DNA of 23,161 nt from an uncultured Candidatus Peregrinibacteria bacterium (GTDB taxonomy: Bacteria > Patescibacteriota > Gracilibacteria > CAIRYL01): NCBI GenBank assembly GCA_903882825.1, contig CAIRYL010000121.1, positions 1 through 23,161 of the forward strand. The letters are read 5' to 3'. The notes under the pieces were generated by a model, which was not told where the DNA came from, ran no database searches, and was given only the letters and a program-made list of their open reading frames with translations. This document shows, piece by piece, positions 8,273 through 15,526 of this stretch. Within the stretch, counting starts at the first letter, position 1, and each line of letters starts with the position of its first letter. Position numbers and translations under genes: made by a program.

Positions 8273-9094
8273 ATGCCACTCGTTAGTATTTTAATTGTTG
8301 ATTTTTTAAAAGCCCCGTCTGTTGTTGCAGGAGTACACAGCATTCTTCGTCAAAAATGCTCATTTGAATATGAAATTTTTATTCATGATAATTCCCAAAA
8401 TACGGAAAATTTTGAGTATTTACAGACGCATCTCCAAAATATTCCAAACGTTTTTATTACCCGTGGAGAAAAAAATAATGGCTATACAAAAGCATATAAT
8501 ATAATTTCTCGCCTATCAAAAGGACAATATTTAGCAATTGTAAATCCTGATATTGTGTGGACAGACGAAAAAGCATTTGAAAAAATTATTTTGTTTATAA
8601 AAAGCCATCCCGAAGTAGGTATTGTAGGTCCACGACAAAAAAATCCAAATGGGGAAATTGCTATAACAGTACGGCGTTTCCCGAATTTTTTAGTACAAAT
8701 ATGCAGAAGAACACTCTTGAGAAATTTTCCAATACTCCATAAAAAAGTATGTGAAGATGAGTGCCAAAATTTTAATTATGCAAAAACTCAGCCAGTAGAT
8801 TGGATTCAGTCTTCTTGTGTGTTTCTTACAAAAGATTTATGGGAAAATTTAGGAGGATTTGATGAAACGTTTTTTTTATTTATGGCAGATACCGCACTGT
8901 GCCGTGAATCGTGGGGAAAAAAGAAAAGCGTGGTGTTTTTTGCGGAAACAGAAGTACAGGCAGACGGAAAACGGTGCTCGGATGGCGGAATTTTTGAATT
9001 TTTTACAAAAAAAACCATACGGCACCATGTGTGGGACGCATTACAATATTTTTGGAAATATAAAAACCAAACGCTTCCAAATAGAAATACCTAA
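8273..9094 (+). CDS. Family 2 glycosyltransferase (rhamnosyltransferase-like)
   Basis: I place the start at the ATG at 8273, because family homology begins with MPLVSILIVDF; an in-frame ATG at 8228 would overlap the preceding gene by 43 bp. The 273-aa protein has the GT-A fold signals: EIFIHDNSQN, the nucleotide-sugar signature NNGYTKAYN (like NxGfgxaxN), the metal-binding NPDI and IGIVGPRQKNPNG. The catalytic-base region reads GGFDETFFLFMADTALCRES, where related enzymes have an acidic ED-x-DLC, so the catalytic Asp appears as MADTALC. Such proteins add rhamnose or related sugars to surface polysaccharides. It is soluble, without a membrane segment, and probably acts with the upstream GT2 on the same glycan (inference from coupling). 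Confidence 0.85.
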   Translation: MPLVSILIVDFLKAPSVVAGVHSILRQKCSFEYEIFIHDNSQNTENFEYLQTHLQNIPNVFITRGEKNNGYTKAYNIISRLSKGQYLAIVNPDIVWTDEKAFEKIILFIKSHPEVGIVGPRQKNPNGEIAITVRRFPNFLVQICRRTLLRNFPILHKKVCEDECQNFNYAKTQPVDWIQSSCVFLTKDLWENLGGFDETFFLFMADTALCRESWGKKKSVVFFAETEVQADGKRCSDGGIFEFFTKKTIRHHVWDALQYFWKYKNQTLPNRNT

Positions 9095-9188
9095 ATTGAA
9101 AATTTGAGGAATAAAAAGAGCAAAATAGATTTACCTTTTATAAACAAAAAATTTTTGGCATGATGTTTTTGATATTTTATCGGTATAT

Positions 9189-12100
9189 ATGGATCGCTAT
9201 GACCATAGAGCAATAGAAAAAAAATGGCAGGATTTTTGGAAAAAAGAAAAAACATTTTCCGTAGGGAACAAAAATCTTTGTTCCCTACAGAAACCAAAAT
9301 ACTACGTTTTGGATATGTTTCCATATCCTTCTGGTGCGGGGCTTCATGTGGGACACCCCGAAGGCTATACCGCTACTGATATTTTTTCTCGATATAAACG
9401 AATGCAAGGATTTGAAGTGCTTCATCCCATGGGATGGGATGCGTTTGGGCTTCCGGCAGAAAATTACGCTATAAAAACGGGAACTCATCCGAGTATTACC
9501 ACCCAAAAAAATATTGAAAATTTCACTCGACAAATTCAGTCACTCGGTTTTAGTTATGACTGGGATCGAGAAATAAATACCACAGATCCCGAATATTTTA
9601 AATGGACACAGTGGATTTTTTTACAACTCTATAATTCATATTTTAACGAAGAAGAACAAAAGGCAAAACCAATAGAGGAACTGAGAGAAAAATTGATGCA
9701 AGAAGAATCAGGATTTAAAGATCTTTCCCAAAAAGAACAAGAAAAAGTTTTAGCACCCTCCCGTTTGGCGTATGAGAAAGAAGCTCCCATAAACTTTTGC
9801 CCTTCGTGTAAAACTGGGCTTGCAAATGAGGAAGTAGAAAACGGAAAGTGTGACCGTTGTGGAAGCACGGTGACGAGAAAAAATTTACGCCAGTGGATGT
9901 TAAAAATTACCAAATATGCGGAAAGACTGCTAGAAGATTTGGAAACTCTGAACAATTGGCCAGAAAAAATTAAAATGATGCAAAAGAATTGGATTGGGAA
10001 GAGCGAAGGGACAGAGGTAATATTTCGTATAGAGGGAACAGGCGAGACTGTTTCTGTCTTTACTACTCGTTTGGATACTATTTTTTCAGGAACGTTTCTG
10101 GTTTTATCGCCAGAACATCCGATAGTGGTGAAAATTACAACGCCAGAACAAAAGAAAATAGTAGAAGAATATTGTGAATCAGCGACAAAAAAATCGGATT
10201 TGGAACGAACAGAACTCCAAAAAGATAAAACAGGTGCTTTTACCGGAAGTTTTGCCATAAACCCTGCCAATGGAGAAAAAATGCCAATATGGATTGCTGA
10301 TTTTGTGTTAGCCAGTTATGGAACAGGGGCAGTTTTTGCCGATGCGCACGATGAAAGAGATTTTGAATTTGCCAAAAAATATAATATCCCTCTTAAACTT
10401 TCTATCGCTCCAGAATATCCCATTTATACTATTATTGAAAAAAGCCTCCCAGAGGATGCCAAGCAAGTATTAGAGGACTTCGGTCATTTAGCCGTCTCCA
10501 AAACGACAAATAATTGGGGAGAGTTTTGGACGCTTCGCATTCCGTTCCAAAAAGAACAAGAATTGCAAAATTATCTCCAGAATACTCTCTTAACCGCTTC
10601 GGAAGATGGAGGAGCATGGTATGCGGATTCTATTGAAACGAGTAATTTCGTTATTTATCCTCATAAAACTTTTCAAGTATTTGATAAACAAACAGCCGAA
10701 GAAGCCAAACAATATGGTCTTTCTGTTGGGATACCAGAAAATCAAGTGGATTTTCCATCTATGCTCAAGTGTTTTCCAGAAAAAGGAATTCTCGTTCATT
10801 CAGGGCAATTTAACGGAATGAAGTCTGATGAAGCAATTCCAAAAATTCGTGATTGGCTCCAAGAGAAAGGCTCTGCAGAAAAAAGAGTAAACTACAAACT
10901 CCGCGACTGGGTTTTTTCCCGTCAACGCTATTGGGGAGAACCTATTCCGTTAGTGCACTGCGAAACGTGTGGAACACAGGCAATAAGTCCTCTTTTTGAA
11001 CACGAAGAATATTTGAGCAACACAAAAAAATTGGGAGCAAGCAATCGGCTGAAGTCCGAAGACGACGCCTGCGTTGTGGATCCGTGCCGAGGCACCCCAC
11101 GGGCTTTAGCTCCCAAATCTGCCTTTATTTTAGGAGAAAATATTATTCTTTGCAAGCAAAAACCAAAAAGACTTCTTCGTTATTTTCAAAATTTTATTAA
11201 TGCTCCTTGTGTGATACAAGGAATTTCAGAAACTATTTTTGTAAAATGGAAGTGGATATACCGACATTTTCTTCTTAAAGAAAATCCCATGACATATTCC
11301 AGCCTTAATATTCGTTGTCCTTGGAGAGATGTTGTTATTGAGACTCTTAAGAAGGCTAAATTTTCAGTATCACCAGAAAACTATGTAATTCTTACTCTAT
11401 CCAACAATACCGTCTTAAAAATTATCGTTACCCGCCGAAACGATAAACTCTACCTCACTACTTTTTATCCACTCAAGGTTTTTTCGGAAAAAATTTCCCC
11501 TCTCCTTCCTCAAAACGCACTTCCTCTTACTCTTCCCGTAGTAGAAAAATATGAACCCAGCGGAACTGGGGAATCTCCTTTGGCAACCATTCCGGAATGG
11601 GTAAATACCACTTGCCCACAATGTGGAGGAAAAGCAAAAAGAGAAACCAATACTATGCCCCAATGGGCAGGATCTTCCTGGTATTATTTGCGATTTATGG
11701 ATTCCAAAAATCCAAACGTATTTTGCTCACCGGAAAATGAGCAGAAATGGGGACCGGTAGATTTGTATGTAGGAGGAGCAGAACACGCAGTTTTACATCT
11801 TTTGTACTCTCGTTTTTGGCATAAAGTGCTGTACGATTTAGGATACGTTTCCACAAAAGAACCGTTTACAAAACTCATGAATCAAGGGCTTATTTTAGCA
11901 GAAGATGGGACAAAGATGAGTAAAAGTCTTGGAAATGTAGTAAACCCAGATGAAATTGTGGAAGCATTTGGAGCGGATACTTTGCGCATGTATGAAATGT
12001 TTATGGGACCGTTTGAGCAAAACAAAGCGTGGAATACTTCGGCAACAGAAGGAATGTATAAATTTTTACAGAAGATTTGGAGACTTTTTGAAAAACCATT

Positions 12101-12593
12101 TTTTGCAGAAAATGAAAATTTTCATCCAGAAATACAAAGAATTTTGCACCAAACCATTAAAAAAACAGGAGATGATATTGAAGAATTTAAATTTAATACG
12201 GCGATTTCTCAGTTCATGATTTTTGTAAACGCAGTGCAAAAACTCGAAAAACTTCCAAAACAAGAAATGAAAAGTTTTATAAAGCTTCTTTCACCATTTG
12301 CACCTCATTTGGCAGAGGAAATTTGGCAACAATTTTTTCAGGAAAAACAAAGTATTGCCTACGAGCCATGGGAAAAATATAATCCAGAAATGCTCACAGA
12401 AGAGCACACCGTATACGCCGTACAGGTAAATGGGAAAGTAAGAGGAGATTTTAAAACATCAAAAAATACGCCAAAAGAAGAGGTATTTGAGCAAGCAAAA
12501 AAATTAGAAAATGTTCAAAAATGGTTAACAGGAAAAGAGATGGTAAAAGAAATTTTTGTACCAGAAAAGATCATAGGATTTGTCGTGAAATAA
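9189..12593 (+). CDS. leuS: Leucyl-tRNA synthetase with two large extra segments
   Basis: It charges tRNA-Leu with leucine. Class I marks are clear: MFPYPSGAGLHVGH (HIGH-type motif HVGH at 53-56), MGWDAFGLPAEN, the zinc-ribbon pair CPSC/CDRCG at 204-224, and KMSKS at 909-913. The CP1 editing domain has TTRLDTIF at 292-299 and GTGAVFADAHDERD at 378-391. The tRNA-binding C terminus ends with VNGKVRGDF. At 1134 aa it is about 300 residues longer than usual. The excess is in two places: about residues 405-520 within the editing domain, and about 597-777 between HCETCG and LPVVEKYEPSGTGESPLA, inside the second zinc ribbon (second CPQCG at 809-813). Both are in frame, so the enzyme is presumably active. 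A perfect palindrome also lies in the codons for residues 25-34. A terminator hairpin follows the stop. Confidence 0.96.
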   Translation: MDRYDHRAIEKKWQDFWKKEKTFSVGNKNLCSLQKPKYYVLDMFPYPSGAGLHVGHPEGYTATDIFSRYKRMQGFEVLHPMGWDAFGLPAENYAIKTGTHPSITTQKNIENFTRQIQSLGFSYDWDREINTTDPEYFKWTQWIFLQLYNSYFNEEEQKAKPIEELREKLMQEESGFKDLSQKEQEKVLAPSRLAYEKEAPINFCPSCKTGLANEEVENGKCDRCGSTVTRKNLRQWMLKITKYAERLLEDLETLNNWPEKIKMMQKNWIGKSEGTEVIFRIEGTGETVSVFTTRLDTIFSGTFLVLSPEHPIVVKITTPEQKKIVEEYCESATKKSDLERTELQKDKTGAFTGSFAINPANGEKMPIWIADFVLASYGTGAVFADAHDERDFEFAKKYNIPLKLSIAPEYPIYTIIEKSLPEDAKQVLEDFGHLAVSKTTNNWGEFWTLRIPFQKEQELQNYLQNTLLTASEDGGAWYADSIETSNFVIYPHKTFQVFDKQTAEEAKQYGLSVGIPENQVDFPSMLKCFPEKGILVHSGQFNGMKSDEAIPKIRDWLQEKGSAEKRVNYKLRDWVFSRQRYWGEPIPLVHCETCGTQAISPLFEHEEYLSNTKKLGASNRLKSEDDACVVDPCRGTPRALAPKSAFILGENIILCKQKPKRLLRYFQNFINAPCVIQGISETIFVKWKWIYRHFLLKENPMTYSSLNIRCPWRDVVIETLKKAKFSVSPENYVILTLSNNTVLKIIVTRRNDKLYLTTFYPLKVFSEKISPLLPQNALPLTLPVVEKYEPSGTGESPLATIPEWVNTTCPQCGGKAKRETNTMPQWAGSSWYYLRFMDSKNPNVFCSPENEQKWGPVDLYVGGAEHAVLHLLYSRFWHKVLYDLGYVSTKEPFTKLMNQGLILAEDGTKMSKSLGNVVNPDEIVEAFGADTLRMYEMFMGPFEQNKAWNTSATEGMYKFLQKIWRLFEKPFFAENENFHPEIQRILHQTIKKTGDDIEEFKFNTAISQFMIFVNAVQKLEKLPKQEMKSFIKLLSPFAPHLAEEIWQQFFQEKQSIAYEPWEKYNPEMLTEEHTVYAVQVNGKVRGDFKTSKNTPKEEVFEQAKKLENVQKWLTGKEMVKEIFVPEKIIGFVVK
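9261..9288 (+). repeat. Perfect palindrome inside leuS 5' coding region
   Basis: Arms GTAGGGAACAAA (9261-9272) and TTTGTTCCCTAC (9277-9288) match exactly around a 4-nt spacer. The palindrome encodes the linker between the N-terminal helix and the conserved KPKYYVLDMFPYPSG segment. It may be a small mobile palindrome or an mRNA hairpin 70-100 nt after the start codon. Confidence 0.85.
11031..11116 (+). repeat. REP-like palindromic element translated in frame within leuS
   Basis: Outer arms TTGGGAGC (11031-11038) and GCTCCCAA (11109-11116) enclose a GC-rich stretch with its own small hairpins: ACGCCTGCGT, GTGCCGAGGCAC and CGGCTGAAGTCCG. It is more GC-rich than the surrounding gene. Segments like GGCTGAAGTCCG and CGGGCTTTAGCTCCC recall dispersed REP elements moved by Y1 transposases (RAYT), from memory. 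It has no stop in the leuS frame and supplies about 28 residues of the second insertion. Confidence 0.7.
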
Positions 12594-12618
12594 ATTTTTT
12601 ATTTGTATAAAAACAGAG

Positions 12619-12656
12619 AAAAAATAAAGAGTATTTTCCAATATTCTTTATTTTTT
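12619..12656 (+). terminator. Intrinsic terminator after leuS
   Basis: A 17-bp stem with one G-T pair (12619-12635 with 12640-12656) and a 4-nt loop is flanked by A and T runs. It begins 25 bp after the leuS stop. Because the arms are A-run and T-run it could work in both directions, but only the plus strand has a gene ending here. Confidence 0.7.
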
Positions 12657-12690
12657 GCAACTGGTATTCTTCGGTATTTACACGTTTTTC

Positions 12691-12699
12691 TGATACAAT
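12691..12699 (+). promoter_or_regulatory. Extended -10 promoter of the 3D-domain gene
   Basis: TGATACAAT fits the extended -10 form TG-n-TATAAT with one mismatch. There is no good -35 at 17 bp. Transcription would begin near 12706, leaving about 17 nt before the ATG at 12723, again without a Shine-Dalgarno sequence. Confidence 0.5.
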
Positions 12700-12722
12700 G
12701 AACAGAAATTTTACAAACACAC

Positions 12723-14093
12723 ATGAACAATACTCGGTTTTTATCCCTTTTTTGTGCGATATTTTCACTTTTCAATTTTTCATTTTTTGCCATGGCAGAA
12801 GATGACCCTATTGAAGGTGGCATTGCACAATCTTTTGTAGTCAGCGCCTATTATTCACCTCTTCCAAACCAGAAAGAATATGTACGCGGGTCTTATGAAG
12901 CAGATATTCGACTCAATGGAAATGGCACCAATGGGGCGGATGGAACGCCCGTATATACAGGAATGCTCGCCGCTCCAAAAAGTTATGCCTTTGGAACACA
13001 AATTTATATTCCTGGGCTCGGCATGGGAACAGTACACGACCGTGGAGGCGCAATTATAGAAAAAAATGGATATCACAGAATTGATGTATGGATGGGATAT
13101 GGAGACGAAGGTCGTATTCGTGCTCTTCAGTGGGGAATGAGATCGGTAGAAGGGAAAATATTTCCAATAGCCAGTGCCAAAGAATCTCTTCCAGAAAGTA
13201 TTCCTGTTCTTTCAGTCCCAACAGTCCCTTTGCATTCAGTGAATAACGAACTTTCATACGGAAGTACAGGAGCTGCCGTAAAAGAATTACAAAAAAAATT
13301 ACAGGATGCGAATGTGTATTCAGGACCTATTTCTGGATATTTTGGACCACAAACTAAAACGGCAGTTATTGCCTTTCAAAAAGAAAAAGGGATTATTACA
13401 GCAGAATCGGACACAGGCGCAGGAATAGTGGGTCCCACTACAAAAACCGCACTCGAATCACTTTTTAAAAAACAAGAAATTCTTGCTTCTTCCGAAACAA
13501 TACTTCCAGATTTTATATTTCCAGAAGGAATGAAAATAGGACAAACAAATGATGGAGTAAAACGACTTCAAAATATTCTTCAAGATTTTGGATATTTAGA
13601 AGTAGATCCGACTGGATATTTTGGAAATAAAACTCAAAAAGCACTCGTTGCATTTCAAAAAGAACATGGGGTCATCACCTCTGAGAAAGAAAAAGAAGCA
13701 GGATATTTTGGATATAAAACAAAAATAAAGCTCGAAACCGTTCTGGCGAATAGACGAGAAAAAACAGAGAATATTGAGGCTCCAAAAATTCTTGCTATTA
13801 CAGGAGGAGGAAAAACTAAAAACGAAAGGAAAACAGTTGCAGTGCAAAATCCCCCTCTTCCACCCCTGAGCAAAACATTTTCATCCCCTTTGGCATACGG
13901 CAGTAGAGGAGATGCGGTAAAAGCAATCCAAGAAAAACTCATTGCAAAAGGATATTTAGAAGCAGGACTCAACACTGGATTTTATGGGGAAAAAACTCAA
14001 CAAGCAGTAATCGCCTTTCAACAAGATGCACAAATGGCGAGTGTTCCACAAGGAGTAGTAGAAGAAAACACATACCAGAAAATTTGGTCATAA
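12723..14093 (+). CDS. Secreted 3D-domain protein with three peptidoglycan-binding repeats
   Basis: A signal peptide (hydrophobic 5-23, likely cleaved after AMA at 25) leads to a 3D domain at about 38-145. This double-psi beta-barrel fold, shared with MltA-type lytic transglycosylases, bears the key aspartates in VHDRGGAI (D106) and HRIDVWMG (D121). Three PG_binding_1-like repeats follow at about 176-247, 270-340 and 389-455. Each has a [YQ]G-[ST]-x-[GD]-x-VK-xxQ-type opening and a G-[YF]-[FY]G-x-x-T-xxA-xx-FQ closing pattern. A Pro-rich linker separates repeats 2 and 3. The protein should sit outside the membrane, hold peptidoglycan by its repeats and cut or remodel glycan strands; the catalytic role is inferred from the domain family. 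It stands between a terminator and the ABC ATPase gene and has its own promoter. Confidence 0.88.
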   Translation: MNNTRFLSLFCAIFSLFNFSFFAMAEDDPIEGGIAQSFVVSAYYSPLPNQKEYVRGSYEADIRLNGNGTNGADGTPVYTGMLAAPKSYAFGTQIYIPGLGMGTVHDRGGAIIEKNGYHRIDVWMGYGDEGRIRALQWGMRSVEGKIFPIASAKESLPESIPVLSVPTVPLHSVNNELSYGSTGAAVKELQKKLQDANVYSGPISGYFGPQTKTAVIAFQKEKGIITAESDTGAGIVGPTTKTALESLFKKQEILASSETILPDFIFPEGMKIGQTNDGVKRLQNILQDFGYLEVDPTGYFGNKTQKALVAFQKEHGVITSEKEKEAGYFGYKTKIKLETVLANRREKTENIEAPKILAITGGGKTKNERKTVAVQNPPLPPLSKTFSSPLAYGSRGDAVKAIQEKLIAKGYLEAGLNTGFYGEKTQQAVIAFQQDAQMASVPQGVVEENTYQKIWS

Positions 14094-14160
14094 CCAGCAA
14101 ACTTGAATATTATTCTTTTCTTCGGCACTCTTTCAAACGTATATTTCTTCGCTTTCGTTC

Positions 14161-14820
14161 ATGATCACTTTTCAAAATGTTCTTCGTCAATACACATTAG
14201 GAGATGTTACTTGGACACTGGGCCCACTTTCGTTTGAAGTTCCAGAAGGACAAAAAGTTGCGATTTTGGGAGCTTCTGGATCTGGAAAATCAACACTTCT
14301 TCATTTATTAGGAGCGCTTGACACGCCTACTCAAGGGGAAATTTTTGTTCATCAAAAATCTATTAGCCATTTTTCTGAAAGAGAAAAAGACCAATATCGT
14401 CGGCAAACCGTTGGGTTTGTTTTTCAAGATTTTCATCTTTTTCCAGAATTTAGAGTGCAAGAAAATATTGCTTTTCCTCTTATCTTACAGAAAATTCCAA
14501 AACCTCAACAATTACAAAGAATTTCTGAAGTACTCTGCTCGGTTGGGCTTGAAGGATACGAAAATCATTTCCCAAAAGAACTTTCTGGAGGACAAAGGCA
14601 ACGAGTCGCTATTGCACGGGCAATTATTCATCGTCCTGCATTATTACTGGCCGATGAACCGACCGGAAATTTAGATGCCAAAACTGGAATTCAAATTATT
14701 GAACTTTTAGAATCCCTCGTAAAACAAAACGGTATGACTATGGTGCTCGTAACGCATGATGAAAAATTTGCGAATCGATGTGACCGTATTATAAATATAG
14801 AAAACGGACATATCGTTTAG
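14161..14820 (+). CDS. ABC transporter ATP-binding protein, LolD/MacB type
   Basis: All ATPase motifs are present in 219 aa: Walker A GASGSGKS at 37-44, Q-loop FVFQDFHLFPEF at 87-97, signature LSGGQRQRVAIARA at 141-154, Walker B LLLADEPTGNLD at 161-172 and H-loop VTHDEKFA near 197-204. The EPTGNLD wording and size match the LolD/MacB/FtsE group, which drives MacB-fold permeases that move lipoproteins, peptides or other envelope substrates without carrying them through the bilayer. No FtsX/MacB-like permease gene is adjacent on either side, so its partner must be elsewhere. It starts 67 bp after the cell-wall gene and may be read from the same transcript. A weak TATATT (14140-14145) could be its own -10. 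Confidence 0.9.
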   Translation: MITFQNVLRQYTLGDVTWTLGPLSFEVPEGQKVAILGASGSGKSTLLHLLGALDTPTQGEIFVHQKSISHFSEREKDQYRRQTVGFVFQDFHLFPEFRVQENIAFPLILQKIPKPQQLQRISEVLCSVGLEGYENHFPKELSGGQRQRVAIARAIIHRPALLLADEPTGNLDAKTGIQIIELLESLVKQNGMTMVLVTHDEKFANRCDRIINIENGHIV

Positions 14821-14878
14821 TGTTCCGAGAAATTTGTAAAACCCAAAAATTTCCAAGAATCAATCTCTTAAAATGGCT

Positions 14879-14884
14879 TATAAT
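14879..14884 (+). promoter_or_regulatory. Possible -10 box before the methyltransferase gene
   Basis: A perfect TATAAT lies in the 157-bp gap after the ABC gene. No convincing -35 is found 16-18 bp upstream, and the implied leader of about 87 nt is longer than elsewhere in the window. The rest of the gap is AT-rich and shows nothing else I can name. Confidence 0.3.
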
Positions 14885-14977
14885 AAATATTTTTTTAACA
14901 GAATCGCCATACTAGAACAGCTTTTTATACACTTTTCTCATAAAATTTTTTAAATTCCCTCATTTCCTTATTTTTAT

Positions 14978-15517
14978 ATGACTGATTTTTTTCTTTTTAT
15001 TTTTCTCATTCTTATTCTTTCTATAAATATTTTTATTTTTATGGGATTTATAGGATTTTTTACCGGAGCCGTTTCCGGAGCACCTTTTGTACCAACCGGC
15101 AGTAAAACGGTAGAAAAAATGATTCGCTTCGCAAATATTAAAGCATCAGAAAAAGTATATGATCTGGGGTGTGGAGATGGAAGAATTGTGTTTGAAGCAT
15201 CACGATTGGGCGCAAATGCAGTGGGAATAGAAATTTCTTTCCCCGTGTATTGGTTTGCACTTCTTCGTAAAAAAATTTTTAAAGAAAAAGGAGAAATTCG
15301 ACGGGGATCACTCTGGGATGTTGATATTTCGGATGCAGATGTTATTTTTGTGTATTTACTCCCAAAAATGATGAAGCGTTTTTCGGAATTAAAAATTTCC
15401 ACTCTTCAAAAAGGAACACGTATTATTTCTCATGGATTTGAGCTTCCAGGGTATACACCCGTAGAAATAATTGCGAGAGAAGGAAGTCAGGGAAGAATTT
15501 TAAAATATATTGTATAG
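14978..15517 (+). CDS. Membrane-anchored class I SAM-dependent methyltransferase, FAM173/ATPSCKMT-like
   Basis: The 179-aa protein begins with a long hydrophobic helix (about 4-30) that should anchor it in the membrane. After this comes the SAM-binding fold: motif I YDLGCGDGRI at 61-70, an acidic end of strand 2 (VGIEIS), motif II-like DADVIFVYLLP and a C-terminal ISHGFELPGY. The segment APFVPTGSKTVEKMIRFA just before motif I is typical of the FAM173 family. Eukaryotic members of that family methylate a lysine in the ATP synthase c-ring. Bacterial members are common, also in CPR, but substrates are mostly unknown; a membrane protein lysine is a reasonable guess. It is convergent with the RND gene, with only 9 bp between stops. 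Confidence 0.82.
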   Translation: MTDFFLFIFLILILSINIFIFMGFIGFFTGAVSGAPFVPTGSKTVEKMIRFANIKASEKVYDLGCGDGRIVFEASRLGANAVGIEISFPVYWFALLRKKIFKEKGEIRRGSLWDVDISDADVIFVYLLPKMMKRFSELKISTLQKGTRIISHGFELPGYTPVEIIAREGSQGRILKYIV

Positions 15518-15526
15518 TGGAATTTT

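Noticed and set aside
9095..9188. T-box or other riboswitch before leuS
   Set aside because: Only 94 bp of AT-rich sequence is available, with no specifier stem, T-box consensus or terminator hairpin.
9629..10270. 213-aa minus-strand open frame inside leuS
   Set aside because: It is antisense to conserved LeuRS motifs, including the zinc ribbon and CP1 region, and resembles no protein family.
10977..11517. Intein or homing endonuclease in leuS
   Set aside because: There is no Cys/Ser splice start with the usual block A, no terminal His-Asn, and no LAGLIDADG or HNH motif in the inserted segment.
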